A DNA stretch of 64,000 nt. Source: Spirillospora albida (GTDB lineage: Bacteria; Actinomycetota; Actinomycetes; Streptosporangiales; Streptosporangiaceae). The stretch is from the NCBI RefSeq assembly GCF_000718255.1, contig NZ_JOFJ01000003.1:1-64000 (forward strand). Reading direction: 5' to 3'. Of the stretch, positions 54,702 to 62,927 are shown one piece after another. The translations under genes and the position numbers were made by a program. Positions within the stretch are counted from its first letter, which is position 1, and every line of letters starts with the position of its first letter. Under the pieces are notes generated by a model. It was given only the letters and a program-made list of their open reading frames with translations. It was not told the origin of the DNA and made no database searches.

Positions 54702-56039
54702 TCAGGTGCGGGAGTGGCGGCGGCGGACCAGGCGGCGGGAGCGGCGACGGGTCGGGGGCAGCCACTTCGTGCGGAACCACATCTGGATCTGGGCTCCGCC
54801 CAGGACGCTGCGGTGGATGCGCAGGTAGCCGCCCGTGGACTCGGCGGCGCGGCGGGCGATGTCGAGGCCGAGGCCGGTGGAGCCGCCGCTGCTGCTGCCC
54901 CGCTTGAGGGCGGCGTCCGGGTCGGCTATGCCGGGGCCACCGTCGGCGACGAGGATGCCCGTCACGCCTTGGCCCTGGTGGAGGGTCACGGCGAAGCCCG
55001 TGCCCTCCGCGGTGTGGCGGAAGATGTTTCCCAGGAGCGCGTCCACGGCGGCGGCCAGTTCGCTGCCCGGGATCGGCAGGGGGGCGGGGCGCTCGGCGCC
55101 GATCAGCTCGCAGGAGCGGCCCTCGTCCTCGGCGAGGACGGACCAGAACGCGACGCGGTCGCGCAGGACCTTCGCGGCGTCGCAGCTGCCGCGGCCGGTG
55201 GGGCGGCGGACCGTCCGGATGATCAGGTCGACCTCGCGTTCCAGGCGGTCGATGGCCTCCCGGGTCTGGTCGGCGACCTGGTCGCCGCCGAGCGCCTCGG
55301 CGTTGAGGCGGAGCGCCGCGAGGGGCGTGCGGAGGCGGTGCGAGAGGTCGGCGGCCATCTCGCGTTCGGCGGACAGCAGCTGGACGACGTGGTCGGCCAT
55401 CGCGTTGAACGCGAGGCCCGCCTCGACCAGTTCGGGCGGGCCGTCCGGCTCGATGCGGACGCTCAGCTCGCCGTCGCCGAACGCGGCGGCGGCCTCGGCG
55501 AGGCGGCGGGTGGAGCGGATCATGCGGGCGCCGAGGCGGTCGGCGACGCCGACCGAGCCGGCGACGAGGGCGGCGGCGACGGCGGTCATGACGAGCCACG
55601 CCTGCCAGACGCCGCGCGACAGGTCCTCGTCGGGGAGGAAGACCTCGACCACGGCGGTGCGGCCCGCGTCCAGGGCCACGGGCTGCAGGAGGGCGTGGCC
55701 GCCGGGGACGCGGGTCGTGTAGGAGCGGCCGCGCCGGCCCGCCTCGGTGAGCTGCCCGGCGGCGGCGCGGGAGTCGCCGCGCGGGACGCGCCCGCCGTCC
55801 GGCATGTGCACGGTCATGCGGTGCGCGGCGCCCGCCTGGGTGCTGGCGACGGCGCGTTCGAGGGCGGCGGGGTCCTCGGTGACGACGAGGACGGGGCCGA
55901 GCGCGTTCGCCTGCCGCTCGGCGGTGGTGAGGGCCCGGTCGCGGGCGATCTCCCGGACGGTCAGCGCCAGCGGGATGAGGAAGGCCAGCGCGACCATCGA
56001 GGTGACCGCGAGGGACACCAGGACGAGCGTCCGCCTCAT
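54702..56039 (-). CDS. Sensor histidine kinase
   Basis: The 445-residue kinase has an N-terminal transmembrane helix, an extracytoplasmic domain of about 120 residues and a second helix (TAVAAALVAGSVGV). HAMP and HisKA follow with the phospho-acceptor His in ADLSHRLRTPLAALR. The ATP domain has the N box LLGNIFRHTAEG, G1 VADGGPGI and G2 GSTGLGLDIA. Its ATG overlaps the response regulator stop by ATGA. The C-terminal tail is strongly basic. The signal is unknown. Confidence 0.92.
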   Translation of the reverse strand: MRRTLVLVSLAVTSMVALAFLIPLALTVREIARDRALTTAERQANALGPVLVVTEDPAALERAVASTQAGAAHRMTVHMPDGGRVPRGDSRAAAGQLTEAGRRGRSYTTRVPGGHALLQPVALDAGRTAVVEVFLPDEDLSRGVWQAWLVMTAVAAALVAGSVGVADRLGARMIRSTRRLAEAAAAFGDGELSVRIEPDGPPELVEAGLAFNAMADHVVQLLSAEREMAADLSHRLRTPLAALRLNAEALGGDQVADQTREAIDRLEREVDLIIRTVRRPTGRGSCDAAKVLRDRVAFWSVLAEDEGRSCELIGAERPAPLPIPGSELAAAVDALLGNIFRHTAEGTGFAVTLHQGQGVTGILVADGGPGIADPDAALKRGSSSGGSTGLGLDIARRAAESTGGYLRIHRSVLGGAQIQMWFRTKWLPPTRRRSRRLVRRRHSRT

Positions 56040-56722
56040 GACCGCGGATCGGGCTCGGCGAGCCGTACCCCGACGCCGCGGACGGTGTGCAGGTAGCGGG
56101 GCTTGGCGGCGGTCTCGCCCAGCTTTCGGCGCAGCCACGACAGATGGACGTCGATGGTCTGGTCGTCGCCGTACGCCTGCCGCCAGACCTCGGCGAGCAG
56201 CTCGCGGCGGGCGACGACCCGGCCGGGGCGGGCGGCGAGGTAGGCGAGCAGGTCGAACTCGCGGCGGGTCAGTTCGAGGGGCGCGCCGTCCAGCGCGGCC
56301 TCCCGGCGGTCGAGGTCGATGCGCAGGCCGCCGACGCTGAGCGTCGCGGCCGGGCCGGAGCGGGCGGAGCGGCGCAGTACGGCGGCGAGCCGGGCGCTGA
56401 GGTGCTCGATCGAGAACGGCTTGATGAGGTAGTCGTCGGCGCCCGCGTTGAGGAGCCGGACGATCTCGGGCTCGTCCTCGCGGGCGGTCGCGATGATGAC
56501 GGGAACGTCCGAGATGCCGCGCAGCATCTTCAGCACCTCGGCGCCGTCGAGGTCGGGCAGCCCGAGGTCGAGGATCACGACGTCGGGCGGCGCCTGCGCC
56601 ACCTCGCGCAGCGCGTCCATCGCGGTCCCGACACTGCGCACGACATGGGATCGCGCGCTCAACTCCCTGATCAAGGCGGTGCGGACGTTGGCGTCGTCCT
56701 CCACCACCAGAACACTCGCCAT
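56036..56722 (-). CDS. OmpR-family response regulator
   Basis: The 228-residue regulator has the receiver domain with acidic pocket EDD, phospho-acceptor D52 in VILDLGLPD and K101 in YLIKPFS. The winged-helix effector domain carries ELTRREFDLLAYLA and YLHTVRGVGVRL. The ATG at 56722 begins MASVLVVEDD; upstream codons in the same frame are not needed. It is translationally coupled to its kinase. Confidence 0.95.
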   Translation of the reverse strand: MASVLVVEDDANVRTALIRELSARSHVVRSVGTAMDALREVAQAPPDVVILDLGLPDLDGAEVLKMLRGISDVPVIIATAREDEPEIVRLLNAGADDYLIKPFSIEHLSARLAAVLRRSARSGPAATLSVGGLRIDLDRREAALDGAPLELTRREFDLLAYLAARPGRVVARRELLAEVWRQAYGDDQTIDVHLSWLRRKLGETAAKPRYLHTVRGVGVRLAEPDPRS

Positions 56723-56749
56723 GAGCGAACCGTATGCCACCATGTGTCG

Positions 56750-57250
56750 ATGCGTCGCGCAATGTCGTATGTTGCCCCGTGGGCGGCTGCGACGGCACTG
56801 GCCGTGACCCTCTCCTGGCTGGGGGTCCGCGGCGTGGTGCGCGGCGCGGTGTCGGAGCGCTCGGCGCCGCCGCTGGCGGGGCCCGTGATCCACGGCAGCC
56901 CGTCCTCCCCGGCGGACATCGGGTCGCCGACGACCCGGGCGAGCGCCCCGGCGGGCGAGGACAGCGCGCCGCGCCCGAAGCCCGCACCGAAGCCGAGCCC
57001 CGGCCCGAGCACGAGCCCGTCCCGGCCGACCGGGGACGTGCGCAGCTACGGGACGCGCGGCGGGCACGCCGTCCTGGCCGTCTCGGGCGGGCGCGTCCGG
57101 CTCGTCTCGGCGACGCCCAAGCCCGGCTACGAGACCCGCGTGACGCAGGCCGACCGGTGGCTGCGCGTGGACTTCCTGGACGACGACCACACGTCGTCGA
57201 TCGTGGCGAACTGGGAGCGCGACCCGAAGATCGACGTCTACGAGTACTAG
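56750..57250 (+). CDS. Exported or membrane-anchored hypothetical protein
   Basis: The 166-residue product has an N-terminal hydrophobic helix (YVAPWAAATALAVTLSWLGV), a Pro/Ser-rich linker (PRPKPAPKPSPGPSTSPSRP) and a small C-terminal domain (GHAVLAVSGGRVRLVSATPK). Its start is only 27 bp from the divergent response regulator start, so their promoters must overlap coding sequence or one start is further in. It is a candidate target or partner of the two-component system. Its stop overlaps the thioesterase 3' end by 4 bp. Confidence 0.72.
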   Translation: MRRAMSYVAPWAAATALAVTLSWLGVRGVVRGAVSERSAPPLAGPVIHGSPSSPADIGSPTTRASAPAGEDSAPRPKPAPKPSPGPSTSPSRPTGDVRSYGTRGGHAVLAVSGGRVRLVSATPKPGYETRVTQADRWLRVDFLDDDHTSSIVANWERDPKIDVYEY

Positions 57251-57882
57251 GGGCCGAGCAGGACGAACGTCGCGGTCGCCTCGACGGTGACGCGGCCCTC
57301 GGGGTCGCTGATCGTGGCGCCGGCGTAGACGCGGCGGCCCTCGACCCGGCTGGCCTTCCCCTCGATCCGCAGCGGGACCCCGAGCGGCGTCGGGCGGCGG
57401 TAGCGCAGCTCCAGGCCGGCGGTCACGGCCGGTCCGGCGGCGGCCGCCGTGGCCATGCCGAGGACCTGGTCCAGGATGAGCGCGGACACGCCGCCGTGGA
57501 CGAACGTCGGCGGCCCCTCGTAGGCGTCGTTGAGGGTGATCTCGGCGCGGGCGATGCCGTCGTCGCCGACCTCGACCTCCACGGGCGGCGCGATGGGGTT
57601 GATCAGGCCGGTGACGGGGTTGCCGATCTGGCGGCCCATGCGCCCGGTGCCGGTGGTGTTGAAGGGGGGCGCCTCCCGGCGGCGGGCGTTCAGCCGGGCG
57701 GTGAGCGCCGCGACCTCGGCGGACACGGCGGCGGCCTCGGCGGAGTCGACGGCGGTGAGCACGGTCGCCTCGGTCAGCTCGCGGACCCGGTCGGCGAGCT
57801 CGCGCAGCACGGCCAGCTCGTCGTCGGGGACCAGGTCACGCTCCGGCCTGGTGAAGGCCCGTCCCATCGGCGTCTCGCCCAT
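57247..57882 (-). CDS. PaaI/hotdog-fold thioesterase-family protein
   Basis: The 211-residue protein has the hotdog signature HGGVSALILDQVLGMATAAA and the strand TAGLELRYRRPTPLGVPLRI in the C-terminal 130 residues. The N-terminal part is a helical extension. It probably cleaves an acyl-CoA thioester. A 24-bp palindrome lies 8 bp before the start, so acyl-CoA-responsive control is plausible. Confidence 0.85.
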   Translation of the reverse strand: MGETPMGRAFTRPERDLVPDDELAVLRELADRVRELTEATVLTAVDSAEAAAVSAEVAALTARLNARRREAPPFNTTGTGRMGRQIGNPVTGLINPIAPPVEVEVGDDGIARAEITLNDAYEGPPTFVHGGVSALILDQVLGMATAAAAGPAVTAGLELRYRRPTPLGVPLRIEGKASRVEGRRVYAGATISDPEGRVTVEATATFVLLGP

Positions 57883-57890
57883 CCACCCCT

Positions 57891-57914
57891 CCTAGAATTG
57901 AACATGATTCTAGG
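57891..57914 (-). promoter_or_regulatory. Operator-like dyad upstream of the thioesterase gene
   Basis: CCTAGAAT and ATTCTAGG flank eight bases just upstream of the ATG at 57882. TetR-type regulators of fatty-acid and steroid genes use TAGAA/TTCTA arms, but no regulator adjoins it. The rest of 57883-58045 shows nothing else. Confidence 0.62.
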
Positions 57915-58045
57915 ATGTCTGGATGGACAATCTGGACACCGGGTGCGCCCCGGGACGAGGTGAACCCGCACCTCCGGGCGGATCCGGCCATTCGATCTTC
58001 ATCGGGTGATCCCCTGGCATGTCGGCCATCCACTAGATTGCGCAC

Positions 58046-58567
58046 GTGACCGATCTGCCTCCCGTCGACCCGCCGCCGGGCCGGCCGCAGCCCGACCAGC
58101 CGCCGCCCCACCCGGCGCCGTACGGCGCGTACCCGGCGCCGCAGCCCGGGGAGTACGACCCGCGCTGGGGCTACGGCCCGCCCGGCGTCCCCTACGGCCC
58201 GCCCGCGGGCCCGCCCCAGGACACCACCTGGGCGCTGTTCTCCTATGTCGGGACGCTCGTGGTCGGCTTCCTCGCGCCGCTCGTCATCTACTTCGTGAAG
58301 CGCGGGGAATCGGCCTTCACCCGGTTCCACGCGGCGCAGGCGCTGAACTTCCAGATCACGATGCTGATCCACCTGCTGAGCGTGGCGGCGGTCTGCGCCG
58401 TGCCGGCGATCCTCACCGAGAACCCCGCGTTCCTCATCCCGATCGCCATCCCGTACCTGGAGGTCATCTTCGGGCAGTGGGTGTTCCTGATCCTGGGCGC
58501 CGTGAAGGCCGGCAAGGGCGAGTGCTACCGCTTCCCCACGTTCTTCTGCTTCCGAATGGTCCGCTAG
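58046..58567 (+). CDS. DUF4870 membrane protein
   Basis: The 173-residue protein has a Pro/Gly/Tyr-rich N-terminal half and the DUF4870 membrane domain. LFSYVGTLVVGFLAPLVIYF is followed by RFHAAQALNFQ and further helices, including FGQWVFLILGAVKAGKGE. The GTG start is accepted from context. It converges with the cyclase gene and overlaps its stop by 4 bp. Confidence 0.88.
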   Translation: MTDLPPVDPPPGRPQPDQPPPHPAPYGAYPAPQPGEYDPRWGYGPPGVPYGPPAGPPQDTTWALFSYVGTLVVGFLAPLVIYFVKRGESAFTRFHAAQALNFQITMLIHLLSVAAVCAVPAILTENPAFLIPIAIPYLEVIFGQWVFLILGAVKAGKGECYRFPTFFCFRMVR

Positions 58568-59238
58568 GCGCGCCCGGTCACGCGGGCGACGACCCGGGCC
58601 GGGGCGCCGTCCGCACCGGCGAGGGGCAGCGGGAGCAGCCAGACCTCGATCGCGCGGCCGTCCTCCTGCGCCCGGACCAGGCGGTCGAGACCGGTCAGGT
58701 TCTCGGCGATCACCGCCCCCGCGCCGCACAGCACGCGGTGCGCGGCCAGTGAGAACCGCGTCTCGCCGGGGGCGGGCGTGCGGTCGACGCTCAGCGCGTC
58801 GATCCCGACCGTCCGGACGCCGGACGCGACGATCGCCTCCGCCGTCCGCTCCGACGGATAGGGATGCGCCGGGTAGCCGCCGCTCCCCCACTGCTCCGAC
58901 CAGCCGGTCGCGATGAGGAGGACCACCCCGGGACGCAGCCCTTCCGGCAGGAGGTCCGGCTCGATGGCGGCCCGCGGCGGGAGGCCCCGCGCGTCCATGA
59001 CGACCGCCGGGCCGGTGAAACGGCTCAGCGGCAGCTCGTCCAGCTTCGGGAGCGCGTCGCCGACGTGGAAGGGCGCGTCCACGTGCGTGCCGGTGTGCGA
59101 CCCCAGGTGCAGGCGCAGGACGTTCACGCCCGCGTCCGCGACGGTCAGCGCCGGGACCGCCTCCACCTCCGGGTCGCCGGGATAGACGGGCATGCCCGTG
59201 GTGACGGGCACCGACAGGTCGAGCAGTTCGACGGCCAT
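58564..59238 (-). CDS. Cyclase-family hydrolase (kynurenine formamidase-like)
   Basis: The 224-residue metalloprotein has the metal-binding block HTGTHVDAPFH at residues 48-58 and DLSVPVTTGMPVYPGDP at the start. Relatives hydrolyse N-formylkynurenine or are antibiotic cyclases; no other kynurenine gene is nearby, so the substrate is open. Confidence 0.88.
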   Translation of the reverse strand: MAVELLDLSVPVTTGMPVYPGDPEVEAVPALTVADAGVNVLRLHLGSHTGTHVDAPFHVGDALPKLDELPLSRFTGPAVVMDARGLPPRAAIEPDLLPEGLRPGVVLLIATGWSEQWGSGGYPAHPYPSERTAEAIVASGVRTVGIDALSVDRTPAPGETRFSLAAHRVLCGAGAVIAENLTGLDRLVRAQEDGRAIEVWLLPLPLAGADGAPARVVARVTGRA

Positions 59239-59279
59239 GCCGCCGATTATCCCGGCCGGCCACCCGGTAGCGTTGCGGT

Positions 59280-60107
59280 GTGCTGCCCCATGTGACCGCC
59301 ATCCGCTATGTGACGCCGCTGCGCGAGGGCGGATCGCTGCCGGGCGTCGTCGAGGCGGACGATCTCGGTACCTACGTCATGAAGTTCCACGGCGCCGGGC
59401 AGGGCCGCAAGGCGCTGGTCGCCGAGGTGATCGCCGGAGAGCTGGCCCGCCGGCTCGGCCTCCGGGTGCCCGACCAGGTGCTCATCGACCTCGACCCGGT
59501 GATCGGGAGGCACGAGCCCGATCCCGACGTCCAGGACCTCCTCAAGGCGAGCGCCGGATCCAACCTCGGGGTCGACTTCCTGCCCGGCTCGCTCGGCTTC
59601 GACCCGCTCGGCTGGAACACCGACCCGGAGTTCGCGTCACGCGTCCTGTGGCTGGACGCCTTCATCGGCAACGTCGACCGCAGCTGGCGCAACCCGAACA
59701 TGCTGGTCTGGCACGGCGACGTGTGGCTGATCGACCACGGTGCCAGCCTCATCTTCCATCACGCCTGGGCGAACGCGACCCGGCTCTTCAGCGGCCCCTA
59801 CGACGTGGACGACCATGTGCTGACCCCGTACGCCTCCCGGCTCGCCGACGCCGAGGCGGAGTTCGCCCCGCAGATCACCGAGGGCCTCCTGCGCGAGGTG
59901 ACCGGCCTCGTCCCCGACCTCTGGCTGGAGGGCGAGCCGGGCTTCGCCACCCCCCAGGACGTCCGGGACGCCTATGTCGGCATCCTGCTGCCCCGCGCCG
60001 GGAAGCCGCGCGACTGGCTGCCGGACCTCGACGTGTCCGCGCGCAGGCCCGACACGTCGGCGCGGCGCGGCGAGAAGCGCCCCGGCCGGCTGGGCGGGCC
60101 CTCATGA
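59280..60107 (+). CDS. HipA-like kinase
   Basis: The 275-residue protein resembles the stand-alone HipA-like kinases of actinobacteria. Catalytic residues are visible in GNVDRSWRNPNML and in the metal loop LIDHGASL; AGSNLGVDFLPG follows the expected nucleotide-contact region. It lacks the N-terminal subdomain of E. coli HipA, and no HipB-type antitoxin adjoins it. Its TGA overlaps the start of the DUF3037 gene by ATGA, so the pair is made together. Confidence 0.85.
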   Translation: MLPHVTAIRYVTPLREGGSLPGVVEADDLGTYVMKFHGAGQGRKALVAEVIAGELARRLGLRVPDQVLIDLDPVIGRHEPDPDVQDLLKASAGSNLGVDFLPGSLGFDPLGWNTDPEFASRVLWLDAFIGNVDRSWRNPNMLVWHGDVWLIDHGASLIFHHAWANATRLFSGPYDVDDHVLTPYASRLADAEAEFAPQITEGLLREVTGLVPDLWLEGEPGFATPQDVRDAYVGILLPRAGKPRDWLPDLDVSARRPDTSARRGEKRPGRLGGPS

Positions 60108-60505
60108 GCAACATCCGGACGGCGGGCGAGCCGACCGTGTTCGAGTACGCGGCCCTGCGCGTGGTGCCGAGGATCGAGCGCGGCGAGACGATGAACGTCG
60201 GCGTGGTCGTCTACTGCCGCGCCCTCGACTACCTCGCGTGCGGCACCCATCTGGACGAGCGCCGCCTCCTGGCGCTCGACCCGGGCCTCGATCTGGAGGG
60301 CGTCCGGGCGGCCCTGAAGGGCGTGGACGCGATCTGCTGCGGCGGCGACCGGGCCGGGCAGGCCGCGCGGGAGGCGCCCGGGGCCCGGTTCCGCTGGCTG
60401 ACCGCGCCGAGGAGCACGATCGTCCAGCCGGGGCCCGTCCACGCGGGGCTGACGGAGAACCCCGCGGCCGACCTGGGCCGCCTCGTCGACCTCCTGGTCA
60501 GGTAG
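60104..60505 (+). CDS. DUF3037 protein, partner of the HipA-like kinase
   Basis: The 133-residue protein (EYAALRVVPRIERGETMNVG, then VVVYCRALDYLACGTHLDE) is DUF3037, repeatedly found directly after HipA-like kinases. The translational overlap supports a physical or functional pair, perhaps substrate or inhibitor. The function is not established. Confidence 0.85.
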   Translation: MSNIRTAGEPTVFEYAALRVVPRIERGETMNVGVVVYCRALDYLACGTHLDERRLLALDPGLDLEGVRAALKGVDAICCGGDRAGQAAREAPGARFRWLTAPRSTIVQPGPVHAGLTENPAADLGRLVDLLVR

Positions 60506-60523
60506 CCCGGCGGCCCGGCGCGG

Positions 60524-61432
60524 TCACGACCACTCCCAGCGGATGCCGTGGTATCCGGCGGCCATGCCGAACTCGATGTAGTGGACGCTGTGGTAGCTCG
60601 ACATGCGCAGGTCCGCGGCGTCCTGCAGCGCGGTCTGGCCGTCGGGGCGCCACGTCCGGTAGCAGCGGGCCGGGAGCGTCGCGGGATGGAAGCGGATCTC
60701 GATGAGGTACTCGTGCTGGGGGGCGTGGAACCCGCGGCCCTCCTCGGTGACGGGCGGGCCCGTCTCGTCGAAGCCGAAGCCGTACTCGAGGAGGTAGGTC
60801 TCGCCGCGGCCGAGGGCGCGGTCGAAGAGCAGCTCGGCGGCGATGAGGCCGCTCGCCTGGTCCATCCGGACGCGCCCGAACCGGCAGCCGCGGACGAACC
60901 GGGAGGACGGGAGGACGCCGTGGGGGTGGTGGTAGACGGCGATCCAGCGGTCCACGCCGCGCTGCTGGGCCTGGTACACGGCGCGGGTGCGGACCTCGCG
61001 GAGCTCGCGGTGCCGGCCGATGAGGTACTGGTCGTGCAGGCTGAGGCCGGTGAGGCGGCGGCCGCCCGCGTCGCCGATCTCGTCCAGCAGGTCGCGGACG
61101 CCGGGTTCGGGGCAGAGCTCCTCCAGGGGCAGCCAGGTGCCGGTCGTGCGGTCGGCGGTGGGCCGCAGGAGGGTGAGCAGCGAGTGCCGGGGCAGGTCGA
61201 GGATGGTCTCCAGCCCGCGGACGGCGCGCAGCGAGTCGGCCCGCTCGGGGCGGGTGCGGCCGCGCTGCCAGTAGCTGAGGGTGGACAGGCTGACGGCGAT
61301 GCCCTGCTCGTCGAGCCGCCGCCGCAGCGTGTCGAGGCTGAGGCCGCGCGCCTGGATCGCGGCCTGCAGCGCCACGTTGAAGGGACCGTACCGCAGGACC
61401 TGGAGGAGGTCGTCCTCCGTGACGCTCTGCAC
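60524..61432 (-). CDS. HTH protein with C-terminal domain ending in WEW (paralogue 1)
   Basis: The 302-residue protein has an N-terminal XRE-like region (ARGLSLDTLRRRLDEQGIAV, SLSTLSYWQRGRTRPE). An approximately 200-residue beta-rich domain ending GIRWEWS follows. The downstream part has conserved pairs with the gene at 62928: RYL/HDIY, LLFDRALGRGETYLLEYGFG and PARCYRTW. The GTG at 61432 follows GGAGG. It probably binds DNA and senses something through the C-terminal domain. The ligand is unknown. Confidence 0.8.
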   Translation of the reverse strand: MQSVTEDDLLQVLRYGPFNVALQAAIQARGLSLDTLRRRLDEQGIAVSLSTLSYWQRGRTRPERADSLRAVRGLETILDLPRHSLLTLLRPTADRTTGTWLPLEELCPEPGVRDLLDEIGDAGGRRLTGLSLHDQYLIGRHRELREVRTRAVYQAQQRGVDRWIAVYHHPHGVLPSSRFVRGCRFGRVRMDQASGLIAAELLFDRALGRGETYLLEYGFGFDETGPPVTEEGRGFHAPQHEYLIEIRFHPATLPARCYRTWRPDGQTALQDAADLRMSSYHSVHYIEFGMAAGYHGIRWEWS

Positions 61433-61607
61433 CGCTCGGCCTCCGGATTCGGCTCCGGCCGGCCCCCGCCTACGGCCTTGACAGCTTCGCCTTGCCATTC
61501 CCGCGCTCACTGTAAGGCCACCCGGCCGGGCGCGCCAATCGGCAATTTGTCACAAGGGTGAGCCCCGGCGGCCCGCGCGCGCGGGCCGCCGGGGCTCGGC
61601 GGGACGC

Positions 61608-62756
61608 CTACAGGGACCGCTTGTTCAGCAGCCGGTTCGGGGTGCCGGACGGGTTGCCGGTGATCACGCCGCTGGTGGCGTTGGAGGTCAGCCAGCTGCG
61701 GATGGTGCCGGCGGCCGCGTCGCCGTTCGCCGCCTTGTAGAGGGCGGCGACGCCGGCGACGTGCGGGCTGGCCATCGACGTGCCGCTGATGGTGTTCGTG
61801 CCGCCGTTCAGCCACGTCGAGGTGATCGACGACCCGGGCGCGTACAGGTGGACGCAGGACCCGTGGTTGCTGTACGACGCCTTCGCGTCGGTGCTGGTGC
61901 TGGCCGCGACGGAGGTCGCGCCGGACGCGCTGGCCGGCGAGAAGCTGCACGCGTTCTGGTTGGAGTTGCCCGCCGCGACGGCGAGGAACACGCCGGAGTT
62001 CACCAGGTTGTTCGCGGCGGAGTTGACGGACGAGGAGTAGCCGCCGCCGAGGGACATGTTGGCGACGGACCGGGCCACGTGGTTGGTCGCGACCCAGTTC
62101 ATGCCGGCGATGACGCCGGAGTTGGAGCCGCTGCCCGAGCAGTTGAGCACGCGGACGCCGCGCAGCTGCACGCCCTTGGCGACGCCGTACGCGGACGCCC
62201 CGACGGTGCCGGCGACGTGGGTGCCGTGGCCGTTGCAGTCCTGGCCGCTGCCGCCGAACGCGTCGAACACGTTGCTCGCGCGTCCGCCGAACTGCGAGTG
62301 GGACGTGGCGATGCCCGTGTCGATGATGTACGCGGTCACTCCGGCGCCGGTGGCGTTGTAGGTGTAGCTCCGCGACAGCGGCAGGGCGGTCTGGTCGATC
62401 CGGTCGATGCCCCACGACGGCGGGTTGCTCTGCGTGGTGGTGGCCTGGACGAGCCCGTCCTGTTCGACGGACGCGACGCCGGGCGTCCGGCGCAGCCGGG
62501 TGAGCTGGTCGGAGCTCAGTTTCGCGGCGAATCCGTTCAGGACCCGGCCGTAGCGGTGGGTGGTGCGGATACCGCGCTTGGAAACGGTGTCGCCGATGGA
62601 GACACCGGACTTCAGCGTCACGATGTACCGGTCGGCGACGCCCTGGCCGGGAGCCGCCAGGGAGAGGGGTGCGTTGTGGGTCGCGGCCTGGGCGGGGGTG
62701 ACCAGGACGGCGACCAGGGGGGCGGCGGCGAATGCCGCCAGCAGGGGCTTCCTCAT
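61608..62756 (-). CDS. Secreted subtilisin-family serine protease
   Basis: The 382-residue S8 protease has a Sec signal peptide (MRKPLLAAFAAAPLVAVLVT), an I9-type propeptide (YIVTLKSGVSIGDTV) and the catalytic triad D146 (IIDTGI), H177 (NGHGTHVAGT) and S327 (GTSMASPHVAG). Two cysteine pairs (C174/C206, C270/C301) could form disulfides, as in proteinase K-like enzymes. It is released as an extracellular protease. It stands between the two paralogous HTH genes. Confidence 0.94.
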   Translation of the reverse strand: MRKPLLAAFAAAPLVAVLVTPAQAATHNAPLSLAAPGQGVADRYIVTLKSGVSIGDTVSKRGIRTTHRYGRVLNGFAAKLSSDQLTRLRRTPGVASVEQDGLVQATTTQSNPPSWGIDRIDQTALPLSRSYTYNATGAGVTAYIIDTGIATSHSQFGGRASNVFDAFGGSGQDCNGHGTHVAGTVGASAYGVAKGVQLRGVRVLNCSGSGSNSGVIAGMNWVATNHVARSVANMSLGGGYSSSVNSAANNLVNSGVFLAVAAGNSNQNACSFSPASASGATSVAASTSTDAKASYSNHGSCVHLYAPGSSITSTWLNGGTNTISGTSMASPHVAGVAALYKAANGDAAAGTIRSWLTSNATSGVITGNPSGTPNRLLNKRSL

Positions 62757-62927
62757 CGAAACTCCGTCTCGTGCGGGGGGCCGGCCTGCGGGGGGGGTAG
62801 GCCGGTTCACGAAGCCGAACGATGTGAATGCTCTACAGAACGTGAGAAATCGTCAACGCTTCGACGCCGACTTGATTTCAAGTGTTAACACCGGACGCGG
62901 CGCAACTCCGTTCTCCGGCACCGTTCC

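Noticed and set aside
58006..58752. A plus-strand frame overlapping the DUF4870 gene
   Set aside because: It is out of frame with the clear DUF4870 membrane domain and has an antisense-like composition.
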